Origin: Cristatella mucedo
Taxonomy: Eukaryota; Bryozoa; Phylactolaemata; Cristatellidae
Assembly: GCA_009760855.2 (NCBI GenBank)
Contig: WPIO01000021.1
Coordinates: 4,624,501 to 4,688,500 of the forward strand
DNA: 64,000 bases
Reading direction: 5' to 3'
Part shown: positions 1 to 11,280 of the stretch, in pieces
Layout of the letters: each line of letters begins with the position of its first letter
Numbering within the stretch: position 1 is the first letter of the stretch
Notes under the pieces: generated by a model
Seen by the model: the letters and a program-made list of their open reading frames with translations, nothing else
Database searches by the model: none
What the model was told of the DNA's origin: nothing
Program-made: the position numbers and the translations under genes

Positions 1-1058
1 ATGCACTCTGAAACAGGAAAGCTTACCATTATACTTGGTTCACCCAGCATCTCCACTTCATCACGTAGTCTGACCACCCTATTCCAAATTTACTTTTGCT
101 AAGGACCACTTAATCTAGCAATCAAGTCTGCCTGCTCTTAGTTTAGCATTGTTAAGATTAAGATGTGGAGAGTATCTAAGGCAGCAGTGTCGTATTTAGT
201 CCAAGCATTTGAGAATCCCATATAGACTTCGGTATCTCTCTCCTTTCATGTCTTCTTGTCTCTGCAATAAAATGCATGAGGGTGGTGCAATACTCGGCAG
301 CTAGGCTCATCCATAGTGCTGTAATTGCCTTGTTGCATTATTTCTTTCTTTCTTCTCTGGCATGTTCTGGCTCGACATCCCATTGAATGGTGCATACGTT
401 TTCAAGTTCCTGTCGCTAAATTTTTAGCTTCCTTCAATCTCTGCTCCACCGTATCTACATGAATTATTTACTTTTCTTGTCTTCCCTCTCACACTCTCAC
501 TTCAGGTTCGGGTCGTTAAGCTGTGCTTGTAGCCAACCTCAAGTAATTTTTAAATCGCACCTTTGGTTCTTATATACCTATCGCCAACAGCTCTCTAATG
601 ATAATAGTAATAATTTATTTCTATAGCATCATTAGAGTACCTAGTTTCTTTATAAGCACTACAAAGCTGTATGTAAATGGAGCATGGCTGCCGACCTAGT
701 CACGACTCTCCCTACCTAGTGACACTTGGAGCAAAAACTCACGTGTTCCTCTTGACTCTGCGAGATTCCTTTTGGGTCCTTCAATGCTCACGCATGCTGG
801 AATTGTGCCTGATACTGTCTCGAAGCCGTTGACGGGCTTCCGTTTACGTGACGTGTATAGAAAGATTTAATTGTCTCGATTATTTATTATTTTTTGCTGG
901 TTTTAGTTTCCGGAGCTAAGATGGACTTGTCACGGCCATCTGCAGGCAATCGTTGTTCTGTTCGGTGCCGTTGACTTAGTGCCGATGGCTTGTCCCATGT
1001 CTAACGCGTCGCCCAGTATTGCTCTCATGCGTTAGCGCACGGTTTCATTTTATTGCAG
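1..1058 (+). other. RAD23 intron (5' part of window)
   Basis: This stretch precedes the first visible RAD23 exon and ends in a T-rich acceptor (tttcattttattgcag). I see no coding exon or recognisable repeat in it. It is inferred to be intron because the exon at 1059 starts in mid-codon and the N-terminal ubiquitin-like domain must lie further upstream. Confidence 0.6.
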
Positions 1059-1278
1059 TGGCAGTGCTGCAGTTGCCGCCGCAGTGAGCAGCGGAGGCGG
1101 CTCGGTCAGCGGCCTGCCACCGAGCAGCCAGTCGGCAGAGAGCGCTCTTGCAACAGGCGCTGATTATGAGAGAATCCTCGAGAGCATAGTGGCAATGGGG
1201 TTCGAGCGTGATCGAGTTGTCCTGGCCTTGCGAGCCAGCTTCAACAACCCGGACCGTGCCGTGGAGTACCTGACAACA
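1059..1278 (+). CDS. RAD23: RAD23 exon encoding linker and UBA1 domain
   Basis: This is an internal exon of the nucleotide-excision-repair and proteasome-shuttle protein RAD23. It follows a ttgcag acceptor and ends at ACAACA|gtaagg. It begins with the last base of a split codon, then encodes 73 codons: an Ala/Gly/Ser-rich linker followed by a UBA domain with [16 protein letters not shown] and [13 protein letters not shown]. The [13 protein letters not shown] block is nearly invariant in animal RAD23 UBA1 domains, which bind ubiquitin chains. The frame continues past the splice site for 25 codons before a stop, so the open frame overstates the exon. The exon ends in phase 0, matching the next one. 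The preceding exon, with the UBL domain, is outside the window. Confidence 0.93.
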
Positions 1279-1544
1279 GTAAGGGTTTTGCTGGTGCTGG
1301 TGCTGTTCGTGCTGAGTAGCACCGAATCACGCCGCCGTTCTGGCTGGTGTATATGATAAAAGCTAAACGCCTTCTCTAGTACTTCCTGTATAGACTCGTG
1401 TTACCCTCCCGATCCCGATGTTACACTCCCAAAGTAGCCGACCGTGGCCGATTTACTGCGTTAGCATTATCATAATTACTAGGCCCCCTGATGAGCAAGT
1501 ACTTGCTTTGCAATGTATTGGTGTTTTTGGACTACCATGCATTA

Positions 1545-2275
1545 TATGGCAACCTTAGAGAACTAAATCTTAAGGGAAGCCTTTCAATTGGTCGAGATGT
1601 AATGCATAATATCAACACTCAGTAGCACCCAAAAGGTCAATTCACACGGATTGAGCACATTTTATGAAAACTACATGACGTTTTAGCATCTTTTAAATGT
1701 CGTCAAGCAAGGGATAGTCGTGACGTCAGTCAGCAGTCAGTTCCAGGTTTTGGGAGTGTACAAATTGAATGTACTGTCTCCTAAGGATGAGGCTGGTTAG
1801 TGGCACAGCTTAACGACCTGAATCAGAAGAGCTGGCGATACGATGCAAAGCCTGAATTAGAAGTATTTCTAATAGGTAGGCTGTGGAGAGAGAATGAAGG
1901 CACGTAAATGTGACAGCACCGAAGTCGATGCGATGCCTGATTGCAAGCCAGTGCAGTTAGTTATGTAAAGGTATAATTTGACATTTGCGATATGTACCAT
2001 TTTGACCCACTGTATGTGTCTTATTAAACACGCAGGAAAACTGACTAGCAAGTTACAGGATTCTAGAGAGTATATCACACATGGAAGAATGAATTTGATC
2101 TTGGTCGTTTATCTAAACAGGCCTAAGTTTTTTGCAACGTTACATAGTTGAAAGTATGTAGACTTAATTGTGGAGCTGATGTGAACATCTCGTGAATTTT
2201 ATTTTTTAAAGACACTCGGATTGCTTGCAGGTGCTACTGGAGACATATTGGCCGAGCCATTTTGGTTAGGCCTTA
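1545..2275 (-). mobile_element. Old L2-like LINE fragment (family A), minus
   Basis: Read on the minus strand this matches the 3' half of the family A LINE seen at 3018-4838. It has the LINE 3' segment near 1560 (cctcagagaactaaat-like), the block around 1730-1850 matching the C-terminal '[18 protein letters not shown]' region, and the segment around 2200-2270. Many substitutions and stops show it is old. It lies in a RAD23 intron in antisense orientation. Confidence 0.75.
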
Positions 2276-2675
2276 AATTTCTGATTAGCACTAGTTTTAC
2301 CCCAACTAGTACGAGGTTTTATTGTCAATTCATTTTGGGACTTTGCTGGCATCCTAGTGCAAGTGTCTGCAATACTTGCTGCAATGGAGAGGTCATCGTG
2401 CTAGAAGGGGGGCGTCAAAGGGGAGTTACAGTGGTGTGTCATCTGCATAAAATTAAAAGCGTACAAGTTTTGCAGCACATCCAAGATCGGTGAATGCATT
2501 TCAGTATAATGAGAGGTGATTCAAATACTCATGGCTGTTAAAATAAATTCTTAAAAACGCCCTTCCTACTGTTACGGGATGGGTGTATTTATTATTCGGA
2601 GCTGGCATGTTACTTGCTGGTGTAACGGTCCAATGTTAATGATTTAGAATATCGGGTATTTGAGCCAACTTGAAT

Positions 2676-2820
2676 TATTAGGATGGTCAAGGTTAAGGTG
2701 AATGCATTCAATGACCGAGCTCGTGGGCTCGAGCCCTGCAGCATACGTGAAATACCTGGATAGAGGCTAAGTTCTCGCAGGGTGCTTTTCTAGTGAATTA
2801 TATTTTTTTATATTTATATA
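2676..2820 (+). mobile_element. tRNA-derived SINE-2 copy (diverged)
   Basis: A B-box-like stretch (GGGCTCGAGCCC) is followed by a body ending in the shared tail (gatagaggctaagttctcgcagggtgctttt) and an AT-rich run. It matches the better copies at 16886-17042 and 53851-54008. The 5' head is degraded. Confidence 0.6.
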
Positions 2821-3017
2821 GATAATGACCCTCTCAACTCGCCAACCATTATAGTTTACTGGATTTTTCCAGCTGACATACCCGAGGGCAACCGAGGCAT
2901 CGCTACCAAGGTGTGAAGCTATTGCTTGAGATGCACATAATTTTCAAAGCTGCCATTCACGGCTTTAAAAATTAATATGACAATATGTGATTAGACAAAA
3001 ATGTTCGGCACTTCATT

Positions 3018-4838
3018 TAATAATAATAATAATAATGGACTTGATAAAGCGCCCTCAGAGAACTTAATCTCTTTCTAGGTGCTTTACATTTGCTGCAAAG
3101 TGAAATGTAATTGAATGGTAAGTAAAATCATGCTTGAAAAACAAACAAAATGAATAACATGGTTAGGGGTGACATGCACAGGGTCAGCATGCAAATGTGG
3201 TTAGTGGCAGCATGCACAGTGTCAGCACGCATAAGCACATGAAGGACGAATCACCGGGACCCACTAAATGCTGTCCTAAATAGGTGTGTTTTTAAGTTCG
3301 TTTTAAATGTGGTCAGGTCAGGGGATGTTCTGACGCAGGTCGGGAGGGAGTTCCAGGCTTTGGCAGCATACGAACTAAATGCACGGTCTCCAAAGAATTT
3401 GAGGTTTGTACGAGGTATTTCTAGACTGTTGGATTCCGAAAAGCGGGTGGTACGATGCTTGGCCTGGTGGGGGAGTATGTCGGAAAGATAGGCTGGAGCC
3501 ATAGAATGAAGTGACCTAAAAGTGAGCGACAAAACCTTGAAGTCAATCTGTTGCTTGACTGGTAGCCAGTGCAGGTCGGCGAGAAGTGGAGTAATGTGGC
3601 AACTGCGACGCTCACGACAGACGAGCCTAGCTGTGGAGTTTTGCACCAGCTGCAATCGCCTGATCGCAAATGCAGGTAGGCCAGTAAGCAGTGAGTTGCA
3701 GAAGTCGAGACGAGATGTCACGAATGCATGGACCAACTTAAACGTGGTATCCTTATCTAAACAAGCCCGAATTTTAGCAATGTTATGAAGCTGAAAATAG
3801 GCAGATTTGACTGTGGAGCTGATATGGTCGTCTAATGAGAGGTCGCTTTGGAATATGACACCTAGATTTGGAGCTGATTCGACAGGAGATATGCTGGAGA
3901 GCCAATTTTGAGAGACAGCCTTTCCAATCTCTGAATCACACTCGGTTTGCCCATAACTAGTAAGTTAGTTTTGTCATCGTTTAGTTTTAGAAAATTTGCT
4001 GCCATCCATGTGCGGATGTCATCAATGCATGCAGCAAGTGAGTTTAGAGAATTTGAGGGGCTCGAAGGCTGGGAGGGATCAAAGCAAAGGTACAACTGAG
4101 TGTCATCCGCATAGAAGTGAAATCCTAGATTGTGCTTGGCAATCACATCAGCAAGAGGGAGAGTATAAACCGTGAAAAGAACCAGACCTAGCACGGAGCC
4201 CTGAGGTACTTCAGATGATCTTTGTCCATTCACGTCAATACTGTGTAGTCTCCCACTGAGATAGGACCTGAACCACTGCAGAGCAGTGCCAGTGATGCCC
4301 AGGCGAGATGAGAGGCGCTCTAGAAGAACTCTGTGATCGATGGTATCAAGAGCTGCCGAAAGATCGAGCAAAACAAGCAGAGACACTCTACCCATGTCTG
4401 CATTCCTAAGTAGGTCGTTGTATACCCTAAGCAATGCTGACTCTGTGGAGTGATTAGCTCTAAAGCCGGACTGGAACTTACTAGCAAGGTGTGAGGTTTC
4501 GATATATGAGTTCAGCTGGTCTGCCACGACCAGTTCCAGTGTCTTTGATAGAAATGGTCGAAGGGAGACTGGGTGGTAGTGGCTTAAGTTCTCTTGGTCT
4601 AGTGTTGCTTTCTTGAGGAGAGGTGACTACAGCTTTTTTGAAAGGTGCTGGGACATGACCTGAGGCTAATGACATATTAATGATGTTAGTTATGCATTGC
4701 AGCAGCAGATCAATGCAACGTAGGAGCAGGACAGTGGGAATAGGGTCCAGAGGACTTGTTGTCTTCTTTGATTGCGAATTTACAATTGAAAACATACGCA
4801 TGCATTCTGGCTGTGCACTATAATTATGCTCGAACACC
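3018..4838 (-). mobile_element. L2-like LINE family A copy (recent, 5'-truncated)
   Basis: On the minus strand this is a long piece of a non-LTR retrotransposon ending in a (TTA)n tail at 3018-3036. Translated pieces give the reverse transcriptase start (SPLDPIPTVLL), palm motifs (LLVLLDLSAALDTIDH, FHFYADDTQLY, LNDDKTNLLVMG) and the family's C-terminal domain ([16 protein letters not shown]). The frame is broken near 4500-4620 and again near 3860-3740, so it is not functional. It is nearly identical to the copy at 17926-19605, implying recent activity. Assignment to the L2/CR1 group rests on the YADDTQLY motif and the C-terminal 'RRLQLVQN' block. It sits in a RAD23 intron, antisense. Confidence 0.92.
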
Positions 4839-5377
4839 TAATAGGCAAATTCATGCCTATGCTATCAGCCCATTGTCCGAATCAGCAAGGTGGAGTCTTA
4901 ATAGCACGATCGGTCGGGAACTGCATCAGAAAATCTGAGACTGCTTGATCGGTCCCCTTGCGAAGCCAAATTTTTCATTGCTGATTCACGAAACAGATAA
5001 CTTAAGTCGTTCTGTACTTTAAAATTGCTGGACAGTCTACCTCTGAAGCTTTAGGTATTTCATTCTTGGGGGCAAGGAAGTTGAGTTGGAAAGTTCGTAG
5101 AATTTGGTTAGCATTTTTTTTCACGAGGCATCCCCTGACGGATGTCTTTGCTTTGCAGTCTCCATGCATATGTTTACAAGGCCTTACCAAGTCATTCCTT
5201 TTGCAAACTCGGCATTTTTGTTGTCTGAGGAAGATGAGGTTGCCGTGAATATTAGCATTGCGTGTGCTGTTTGTGTGTGCAGCCCGTCTGAGCTGGCATG
5301 GTCCAGTTCGGCCGTTTTTTGTGGCATTAGTGACCTTTTCGGCCCAGTTGTAACCCATGCAGCACTCCATTCTACAG
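4839..5377. other. RAD23 intron, no recognised element
   Basis: Unique-looking sequence between the LINE and the next RAD23 exon. Open frames on both strands overlap and show no domain I recognise. It may include a degraded upstream part of the LINE. It ends in the acceptor ccattctacag. Confidence 0.4.
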
Positions 5378-5489
5378 GAAATACCGGCTGTGTTTGACGT
5401 GCCACAGGGTGGTCCTTCTGCTGCACCTCCAGGCATGGCTCCCCCTTCGAGCGCTGCTCCGGCCTCGAGCACCGCCACTACGTCGCAAG
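5378..5489 (+). CDS. RAD23: RAD23 exon encoding Pro/Ala/Ser-rich linker
   Basis: This 112-nt exon lies between a tctacag acceptor and a strong donor (cgcaag|gtaagg). It starts in phase 0 and ends one base into a codon. It encodes EIPAVFDVPQGG followed by a Pro/Ala/Ser/Thr-rich stretch of about 25 residues. The EIPAV start corresponds to the 'GIP' segment that follows UBA1 in known RAD23 proteins, and the rest is the flexible linker before the XPC-binding domain. The phase fits both neighbours exactly, which supports the call although the linker itself is poorly conserved. Confidence 0.87.
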
Positions 5490-5582
5490 GTAAGGGCTGC
5501 TGGATTAGTGCGCTCTGGTCCTTCTCCGAGCCCGGAACCTCCAGATGCTGGCGAGCACATCTCGTTGCCGGTCTTTGCCTTG

Positions 5583-5705
5583 CAGTAAGGCGTTTGGACT
5601 TTATGACTGAGGTTGTGGGTTCGAGTCTTGCTGAGGGCAATGCTTTACTGCCTAGTGCAAGTGGCAGTGATAGACTTTGAGGGCTTTCTTGTGCTATTTA
5701 AAATT
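5583..5705 (+). mobile_element. Old SINE-1 copy
   Basis: Contains a B-box-like run (GTGGGTTCGAGTC), then a body matching SINE-1 (gcaagtggcagtgatag, agggctttcttgtgctat). The A-box half and the tail are degraded or missing. It lies just inside the intron after the linker exon. Confidence 0.55.
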
Positions 5706-5865
5706 GAACGTAACTAAAATGTCACTGTCACCAAAAGTCGGCCCACTAGTTGCAATTAGAAAAAGTTATTTGTTATATCAGGATTCGAGCTAAAGTTACT
5801 AGGTCATTATGACGTTGCACCTTTCTTTTTGGTAAAGACCTGTCGGACCCACCTAGGCATGGAGC

Positions 5866-6830
5866 TGATTAAAGCCCTAAACATAGCTCGTCCTCATCCC
5901 ATAAGTGCTCGATTGAGTAAAGGTCCAGAAACTGACTCGGCCAGCCCACAGCCGTTATAGGAGGGTAGCAGAACCCAGACAAGTCGTTGCAAAAATACTT
6001 AACTTTGGCGGTGGTGTGTTTTGGTTCGTTTTTGTGATGGAAAATATGATCCAGACCACGAAGTGCACTTGGGAGTCTGACGTTTTGAAGGTTTAAATAA
6101 ACATACTGGGTCATGATGCCCGGTATGCAGTGCATGACTCCGATGCCATTTCTCCTGAAGCATCCTCCTAGTATGACCCCCGTCTTTGACCCTTGGCTGA
6201 AGGTTTTTGGATGAGTAGGCTTTGTTGGGTCGCCGACGGACTAAAGCATTCTCTTGCATCTCGAAAAGAGTGAATTTGTTTTCGTCATTCCATGCAACTC
6301 TATTCCCCAATCTTCAGCAGTCCATTTGATCTGAGCCCGTGCCCACTACAAACGGTTTGCCATATTCTCCGCAGACTGTAGTTGTGACCCTGTTGCGACT
6401 CGAGAATTCAGACCAGCCTCATCTAATCGCTTGTAGACGGTGTGACCGCTAAGGGCGTTTATTCAGCATGAGCTTTCGCCAGAGCAAATGGTCCTTTAAC
6501 GTGTCGAACTTAAGGATGTTTTCCCACCCAGTTTTGACAGGGCCGATCCGACCGAGAAGCGTTTTTAGGGCACCCAGTCTTCTCTAACTTCCTCATATTG
6601 TAAGCAAACGTACTCTTAAGTAATGATAGAGTAATAGCAATTTGACTGCGTGAGTGTCCAGCCTCACAAAGTGCCATCATAATAGGCACCATTCTGTCCA
6701 AACATGCCATCTTTAAGGAGTTCAAAGGATTTTGGCTAATTTTCGATGTACTGTCCAAAATTTGCATCATTATCGCTGCAATTTGTACTTGGATATCCAA
6801 TAATTAGCAGACAAAGCCTACATAGAAGGT
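5866..6830 (-). pseudogene. Decayed Tc1/mariner-type transposase
   Basis: Minus-strand pieces read in the order expected for a Tc1-family cut-and-paste transposase. The helix-turn-helix region comes first (near 6650-6560: GHSRSQIAITLSLLKSTF, then a basic GCPKNASRSDRP linker). The catalytic core follows (near 6300-6150: WNDENKFTLFE, RRRPNKAY). Then come the block equivalent to 'QQDNDPKHT' (HHKNEPKHTTAKVKYF, near 6020) and the 'WPAQSPDLNPIEHLWDE' block, here degraded to GWPSQFLDLYSIEHLWDE near 5910. At least two frameshifts separate the pieces and several catalytic residues are altered, so it is dead. A Tc1-like terminus may lie near 6890 (ctgtccaaatacttttg), but I did not find the matching inverted repeat. 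Confidence 0.82.
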
Positions 6831-8999
6831 CCGTTCCAGCGATGGGCTCAGGAAAAGCTGCCAATCGAGCAAATCTATACTGTCCAAATACTTTTGCATT
6901 TTAGTGTACTTTGAAGCTATGGCTGCAATTATAAATAATTGTGCTTGCTGCAGATCTGTGTTCAAGCTGAACATGCTGTTAGTAGTCACTTTCGAGCATT
7001 ACCTTGCACACCACCTTTCTGCCATGTAATGGGTGTGAGCTTCTACATATGTTCATTTTGCCTGTTGAATTTGAAGCCTGATCGGAAGTGTGAGTTGACT
7101 TGACCTGTGACAGGAGCTCGAATAACTCCCTCAGTGCTAAACAAGCATGAACCCAATCCTGATGGCATCCTTTTTTATTTATTTATCTGCTATGCTTTGT
7201 CTTACTCATCGCCACACGAATGTGCTCTCACGTAGTGCTAAAATGGCGACACAGCAGCATATAGTGCTAAAATGACATCTCGAATCGACTTGAAATTGGT
7301 TGTCTCCTACGTAGACACAAGTATCAAAAGTGGTCGCCTGTTGCTTCCACCATTTTTCCATTTGCAATCTTGTATGAAATCTGAGTAAGTCTGGCAAAGT
7401 CAAGGTGCAGTCCTATTCTAAGATGATACATGGTCCCCTCTTGGTTTCATTCTGATTTAAACAGTTTTGCAACATGTGGTGGCAGGTGTAGTCCTATCAC
7501 GAGAGGGCTCTGCCATTTGCTCCAGAACAGCGGAGTTTGCAAACAAGATAGCAGCATTAAGAAATAAAGAACGTATGTTGCTGAACAAGATTGTTTGCAT
7601 GCTAAACAACGTTAATTCCCCAAAGAGATATCGGCATGCTAGAAAGACAGAAAATGTCACCTCGTCATCGGTAGGTTGAACCCAGGGTTTTTGAAACCCG
7701 AGGCAAATATGTGTTTCATGTATCAAATCATCTTTGTGCTTTAATGCTAAGGACACTAAAGGCAAACAGTACTAGTTGGTGCAGCTAATCCATATGTAAT
7801 ATCAACTAGTACAGTAATGGTAACAATTTTAGCAAATATGCATTTTCATGATGACCACCGGCCTGGGCTGCAGCAAGCAGACAAACAGACACAAGGACAA
7901 GGACTGCCTTGATGTAGGCTATGGCTAGAGTTGATAGCATTGCGGTTGTGCTTTTACGTGGTCACTTGGCAGAATCTCTAGCTGACGGCCATGCGATCCA
8001 AATAGCATTTTCAGCTGGATTAAATTCGCCAATGCCACCACCCTGCCGAGCCCTAACCATGGAGGAATTCGTGAAATGGCCGTGCAACATTTTATTGCCG
8101 ACCCTGATGGACCATTGTTATGTAGCTACGTAAAGGCATGCGACAGCCACACCTACACACATGTGCATGCACTTGCACTTGGTCCTTTGATTTGAGATGC
8201 ACAGCGAATTGATATGGTATTTTGAGTTTTCGCGAGACTAGATATAAAAAGTTCCCTTAAATCAGACAATAACAATAGGAGAGGTTGAAGATTGGGAGCA
8301 AGGTCGCTGTCCCCCACCCAGTTATGTATCCTAACTTTTGGAGCCGGCTATGTGTGGGGTGAGCCCTGCCCTTGATCCCGATAACAATCGCCTACCAGCA
8401 AGAGCCCACCAGCGGCCGAGCCAGTTTGATACCCCCACTGTCGAGAGTGCTCCATGAGTTGGGATGCTCTAAAAAACCAGGCTCGTTCGTTAATCCCAAT
8501 GTTCTGATTCCAACTGGCACGAATGCATGGCGTTTCTGCGAGGCTGCAAACCAGGCCTATGGGAATTCAAGGATCTCTAGTCGTAATGTTTTGCCCTAGA
8601 CCAAGGCTATAAGATGTTTCTATATTTATGTTCGAAAATGCTGTTCAAGTTGTCTTAGATTTTGCTTATCTTTCTATTTGTCTATCTAGCATATCCAATG
8701 TAGTGATATCTTGCTACTCATGGAAGGTGAACCTCATTGTGGGCAAGGGTATTTATATAAAGTGGCTACTTGTTTGTTATCTTAATCATAATACACAGTT
8801 GTTAGTCGCAAATGGTACATGCATCTTCATACACTACGTTTGCTTGCTGATTTCTCATTTACTTTTTGACATAACCAGGAAGTGGTCTGTTTGCAGCAGC
8901 AGCACTCGCTTAAGCTGTCTATGGCCTTATTACTGGCATCAGCAAATGTGTTTCAGCAGCAGCATCGATGATTTAATTCGTTACCCTTTCTCCTGGTAG
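6831..8999. other. RAD23 intron, mostly unassigned
   Basis: No exon or well-defined repeat is recognised. Near 7225-7280 the phrase agtgctaaaatg occurs twice. Around 7470-7680 open frames on both strands could be remnants of an unknown repeat. The segment ends with the acceptor of the next RAD23 exon (accctttctcctggtag). Confidence 0.4.
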
Positions 9000-9127
9000 T
9001 TGATCCACTGGAGTTCTTGCGTGGGCAGCCTCAGTTTTTGCAAATGAGGTCGCTTGTGAGACAGAACCCACAGCTGCTTCAAGTTCTGCTACAGCAGCTA
9101 AGCCAGAGCAATCCGGAGCTTCTGCAG
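9000..9127 (+). CDS. RAD23: RAD23 exon encoding XPC-binding (STI1-like) domain
   Basis: This exon is bounded by ctcctggtag and CTGCAG|gtaagc. Its first two bases complete the codon begun in the previous exon, and it then encodes 42 codons: [19 protein letters not shown], then [20 protein letters not shown] and LQ. This is the STI1-like XPC-binding domain, in which RAD23 proteins use a short helical array to hold and stabilise the damage sensor XPC. The hydrophobic Leu/Met spacing and the LEFLR-QPQF and NP-LL signatures are intact. It ends in phase 0. Confidence 0.94.
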
Positions 9128-9234
9128 GTAAGCCGTGGTGCAGGTGGGACAGTGGCCACTTGCTAATGCCGATAGTGAGTCACTGGGTGCTTGTTTGTGG
9201 CCTGCTCTTCCTTCCGGCATAGGCCTCTCATTGA

Positions 9235-9720
9235 AAGCAAAGCTAGTAGCTTGCAGCCACCGGTGTAGGGAGGGGACCAGGGCACATGACCGCTGGAATG
9301 GATGTACCACCGTCGTCAGCAGGAGATTCGACGTCGCACTGTAAGCATTGTTTTGAGTGAGTTCCTGTCTAGAACCTGCAGGGCAAAAGCTTCTTCGGCA
9401 GCAGTCTGTAAACGTAGGAATGGACTAGCTAATTTAGTATCCATAAAGGACCTGGGTGCTTAAGGAGGCTGAAATTGGTGTAGCAGTTCGGCTAGGTTTG
9501 AAGGAGCCCAGGCATAGCAGGCCTTGTAAGTAGGAGTAAGAATTTTCCTCTGCATTCGTTGATCGAGCGGGAGCCATTGGTAGCCCGTGGGATTAATTTG
9601 TTGATTAGCCTTACTTGTAGCTCGGCCAAAGATACATGGCAGTAGTTGGGCCTAGATAAAACCGTGGGGCTAGTAAGATATTTAGCTAGCCACTTTCGTA
9701 GACAGGGATCGAACGTTGGC
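9235..9720 (-). mobile_element. Old LINE family B fragment, minus
   Basis: Aligns by eye with the C-terminal and 3' part of family B copies at 35212 and 47166. Shared blocks include gaacctgcaggg-aaagcttct, gaatgga-agctaattta-tatccata and ggtgtagcagttcggctagg. It is full of substitutions. It lies in the RAD23 intron, antisense. Confidence 0.72.
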
Positions 9721-9865
9721 TCGCCGGGGAAGGAGTCTTTGTAGTCAAGCACTGGCCTATCCATCCTTGGCTGGCTATACCTGCATCTACCGGTCACACA
9801 TTTCTTGTTTTTGAGGTGGATATGCCTGACCTGCAATTATACCAGCATGAATGTTGCAACAATTA

Positions 9866-10020
9866 AAAATAATAATGCATTTCTGTAGCACCCTCAGAGA
9901 ACTAAATCTCTTGCTGAGCACTTTGCGTAGTCTGTAAAGGAAGATGTCGATGGGTTAGTAATAATATGCACAGTGTCAGCACTGCATAACTAGATTGCTT
10001 CAACGGCACTGAACACTGTT
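9866..10020 (-). mobile_element. LINE family A 3' end fragment, minus
   Basis: Starts with a (AAT)n run and then the family A 3' signature (gcaccctcagagaactaaatctc and a gcactttgc half). It continues only to about 10020, where a SINE follows. Confidence 0.75.
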
Positions 10021-10039
10021 GAAATGGTGGGGGAACTTG

Positions 10040-10215
10040 TGGTGAGACGTGATGGCACACTAGATAAGGCGCTTTCTTTCTACGACCTTGGTCCCGAGGT
10101 CGTGGGTTCGAATCCTGCCGTGGTGATCCTTTGTTCCCACTGTAAGCGGTGGTGATAGCCGTAAAGGCCCTTCTGTCGCTATACAAAAGATGCTTTTGAA
10201 TAAGCCAGTACTTGC
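10040..10215 (+). mobile_element. tRNA-derived SINE-1 copy
   Basis: A box-like TGGCACACTAGATAAGG and a perfect B box (GGTTCGAATCC) are correctly spaced. The SINE-1 body follows (gtaagcggtggtgatagccg, ttctgtcgctatacaaaag). It is a pol III-type promoter-bearing element in the sense orientation of RAD23. Confidence 0.88.
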
Positions 10216-10224
10216 GACAATGGC

Positions 10225-10590
10225 GACTTATCCCATAGTTTTGATCGATCAATGAAAGCAAGAGTAGCAATGTGGGGTAGCGTCGATCGGTCCATTGGTC
10301 GATTTCAGTCAGGCCTTCGTTAATGCAAACAGGTCAATGGTGTCAGCAAGACTCGTGTTGCATATTATTAAGGCTTTATTGCACATTGAGCGAGCGGTCC
10401 ACAGGCATACTTTAAGATTGATGGCAGGAGTAGTAGTACGCCCGATGACATCGAAGTGAGAGTTAATCACAGCAATACTTAAGGGAGAGATCGTGCTGGG
10501 CGGCTCGAGACAATACTGGAAATACTGACCGTGCTTTCCATACCTCGTCATTTGCCACCAGTGGGTTTCCAATAGGAGATACCCCATTTA
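10225..10590 (-). mobile_element. LINE endonuclease-domain fragment
   Basis: The minus strand encodes a degraded start of an apurinic-like endonuclease domain: LKVCLWTARSMCNKALI, then SLADTIDLFALTKA. This matches the family pattern 'LK..N.RSI.NK...' followed by 'D...ALTETWL' at the N-terminus of LINE ORF2. It is the only endonuclease-domain remnant I found. It lacks the catalytic Glu of 'TETW' (Lys here) and runs into stops. Confidence 0.65.
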
Positions 10591-10799
10591 CGAACTAAAC
10601 ATTTATCTGGCAGCAGCAGCTACCAGAAATGCATCTGAACGAGGATAGCCCAGCTCCTAGGCACATGCAATGTGTTGGTAGTGTCATTACCTCAGTACCT
10701 TTAATGTTCGTTGGCCTGAGATAATGTTGCAGCCATGCCAAGTCGGGAAAGGCTGTGGCTCCATTAAAGAACACCTATACAGTTGCAGGCAGCTTCACA

Positions 10800-10965
10800 C
10801 GCTGGTTTTCCCCAGTGGTTAAGGTTCTTGCCTCGACTAAGGTCAAGGTGAATGTATCTGCTGACCATGGTCTTGTGCTGAACTCAGTGGCATATGTGAC
10901 GCGCTCGAATAGAGATTAAGTTCTCTTAGGACGCCCATACAAATGAGATACAAATTATTAGCTTG
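10800..10965 (+). mobile_element. tRNA-derived SINE-2 copy
   Basis: A-box-like CCCAGTGGTTAAGG at the head, a diverged B-box region near 10880, and the hairpin tail (gaatagagattaagttctct, taggacgcc). It ends with caaattatta. Same family as 16886-17042. Confidence 0.78.
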
Positions 10966-11280
10966 GAAGTGGGGCCAGTAAAATCGGCAGGCATTGGTGC
11001 GTAAAAAGCTTAAACCTTGGTCCATAGTTCTAGATAATCTGGCTAAATGAAGTGGTCTTGTGATTCCTTGGGTCCATAGCCACGGCTTCTAACTTCTTTT
11101 TTGACTTTTGGACTTAATATAGTGCATCATCACAGTGCATCATGCTCTACCAAGTATCATGCTACTTATTTTAAGACCACATAACCTTGACTTCATGTAG
11201 AAAACCGCTGTAACTTGTGGTAAACTGCTTGATCTCTTACTGTAAGACCCGGCGGCACGACTTGCCACATCACATTTCAG

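Noticed and set aside
3309-3788. Plus-strand frames opposite the LINE at 3018-4838, repeated opposite other copies
   Set aside because: Antisense shadows of the LINE ORF. They recur at every family A copy.
5357-5680. 107-codon plus-strand frame
   Set aside because: Only 5378-5489 is RAD23 exon. The rest runs through the intron donor gtaagg into an old SINE.
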